DNA of 13,266 nt. Origin: Anaerolineaceae bacterium. GTDB taxonomy: Bacteria; Chloroflexota; Anaerolineae; Anaerolineales; Villigracilaceae. A program made the position numbers and the translations under genes. Positions 13,180-13,266 of this stretch are shown in pieces; within the stretch, counting starts at the first letter, position 1, and the number at the start of each line of letters is the position of its first letter. The notes beneath the pieces are model-generated. The model searched no databases. It was not told the origin of the DNA and worked only from the letters and a program-made list of their open reading frames with translations. The stretch spans positions 1 to 13,266 of the forward strand of contig BQMV01000244.1 in assembly GCA_022181005.1 (NCBI GenBank), read 5' to 3'.

Positions 13180-13266
13180 TTACCAATCGCCTTGAATCCA
13201 ACCGCGCAACCGCATCGCGTCTACCACGCGCTGAATGGAAACCAGGTATGCCGCATCGCGCATGCC
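13180..13266 (-). CDS. Glutamate dehydrogenase, C-terminal end (5' part outside window)
   Basis: The reverse strand reads 28 codons from the window edge to TAA (13182-13180): GMRDAAYLVSIQRVVDAMRLRGW followed by IQGDW. This is the highly characteristic end of the Glu/Leu/Phe/Val dehydrogenase family, in which xRxAAYxxAIxRVxxAxxxRGW forms the last helix. The family oxidatively deaminates an amino acid to its 2-oxo acid with NAD(P). The Arg-Gly-Trp ending favours glutamate dehydrogenase, but substrate-determining residues are outside the window. A strong terminator follows directly. Confidence 0.8.
   Translation of the reverse strand, partial: GMRDAAYLVSIQRVVDAMRLRGWIQGDW

Overview
The window looks like chromosomal DNA of an Anaerolineae-type member of the Chloroflexota. 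This is an inference from gene content (a many-pass DUF5671 protein, a YhfC-family membrane protein, a YtrA-type GntR regulator and an Ala/Leu-rich lipoprotein signal) and from intergenic palindromic repeats; no rRNA or other phylogenetic marker was available to test it. No tRNA, rRNA, CRISPR array, transposase or phage gene was seen.

Left part (1-1714, minus strand): pdxS followed by pdxT, the two subunits of the DXP-independent pyridoxal 5'-phosphate synthase. pdxT runs off the left edge. A 94-bp imperfect palindromic repeat fills the gap between them. pdxS has an extended -10 promoter and a leader hairpin.

Centre left (1660-4950, plus strand): a probable five-gene cluster of a YtrA-type GntR regulator, a two-pass SPFH/slipin protein, an SdpI/DUF1648 membrane protein, a small DUF4177 protein and a YhfC-family putative intramembrane protease. 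It starts at a strong sigma-70-type promoter and ends at a long hairpin terminator. The short gaps before and after the SdpI-like gene each carry GTTTCACGTGAAAC, the core of the chromosomal ParB-binding site parS. The second copy overlaps a terminator-like hairpin and the Shine-Dalgarno sequence of the next gene.

Middle (4971-6446): a GT-C/ArnT-like membrane glycosyltransferase, convergent with the dnaN unit and separated from it by a minus-strand terminator.

Centre right (6418-10084, minus strand): a probable unit of a single-pass NTF2-like protein, a 13-helix membrane protein built from six repeated sub-units plus a soluble domain, and dnaN (DNA polymerase III beta clamp).

Right part (10187-12446, plus strand): a PepF/M3B oligoendopeptidase, then 7 bp later a small exported rhodanese whose frame is crossed by one TGA exactly at the active-site loop. 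Beyond the TGA the same frame encodes the rest of a perfect rhodanese domain to 12446, and a SECIS-like hairpin follows the TGA at the usual bacterial distance. This is the most interesting signal in the window: a predicted selenocysteine-containing rhodanese that a standard gene caller would truncate. After it come a glyoxalase/VOC protein, a perfect 24-bp palindrome, a decayed cupin gene fragment running into repeat-like sequence, and, on the minus strand, the last 28 codons of a glutamate dehydrogenase with its terminator.
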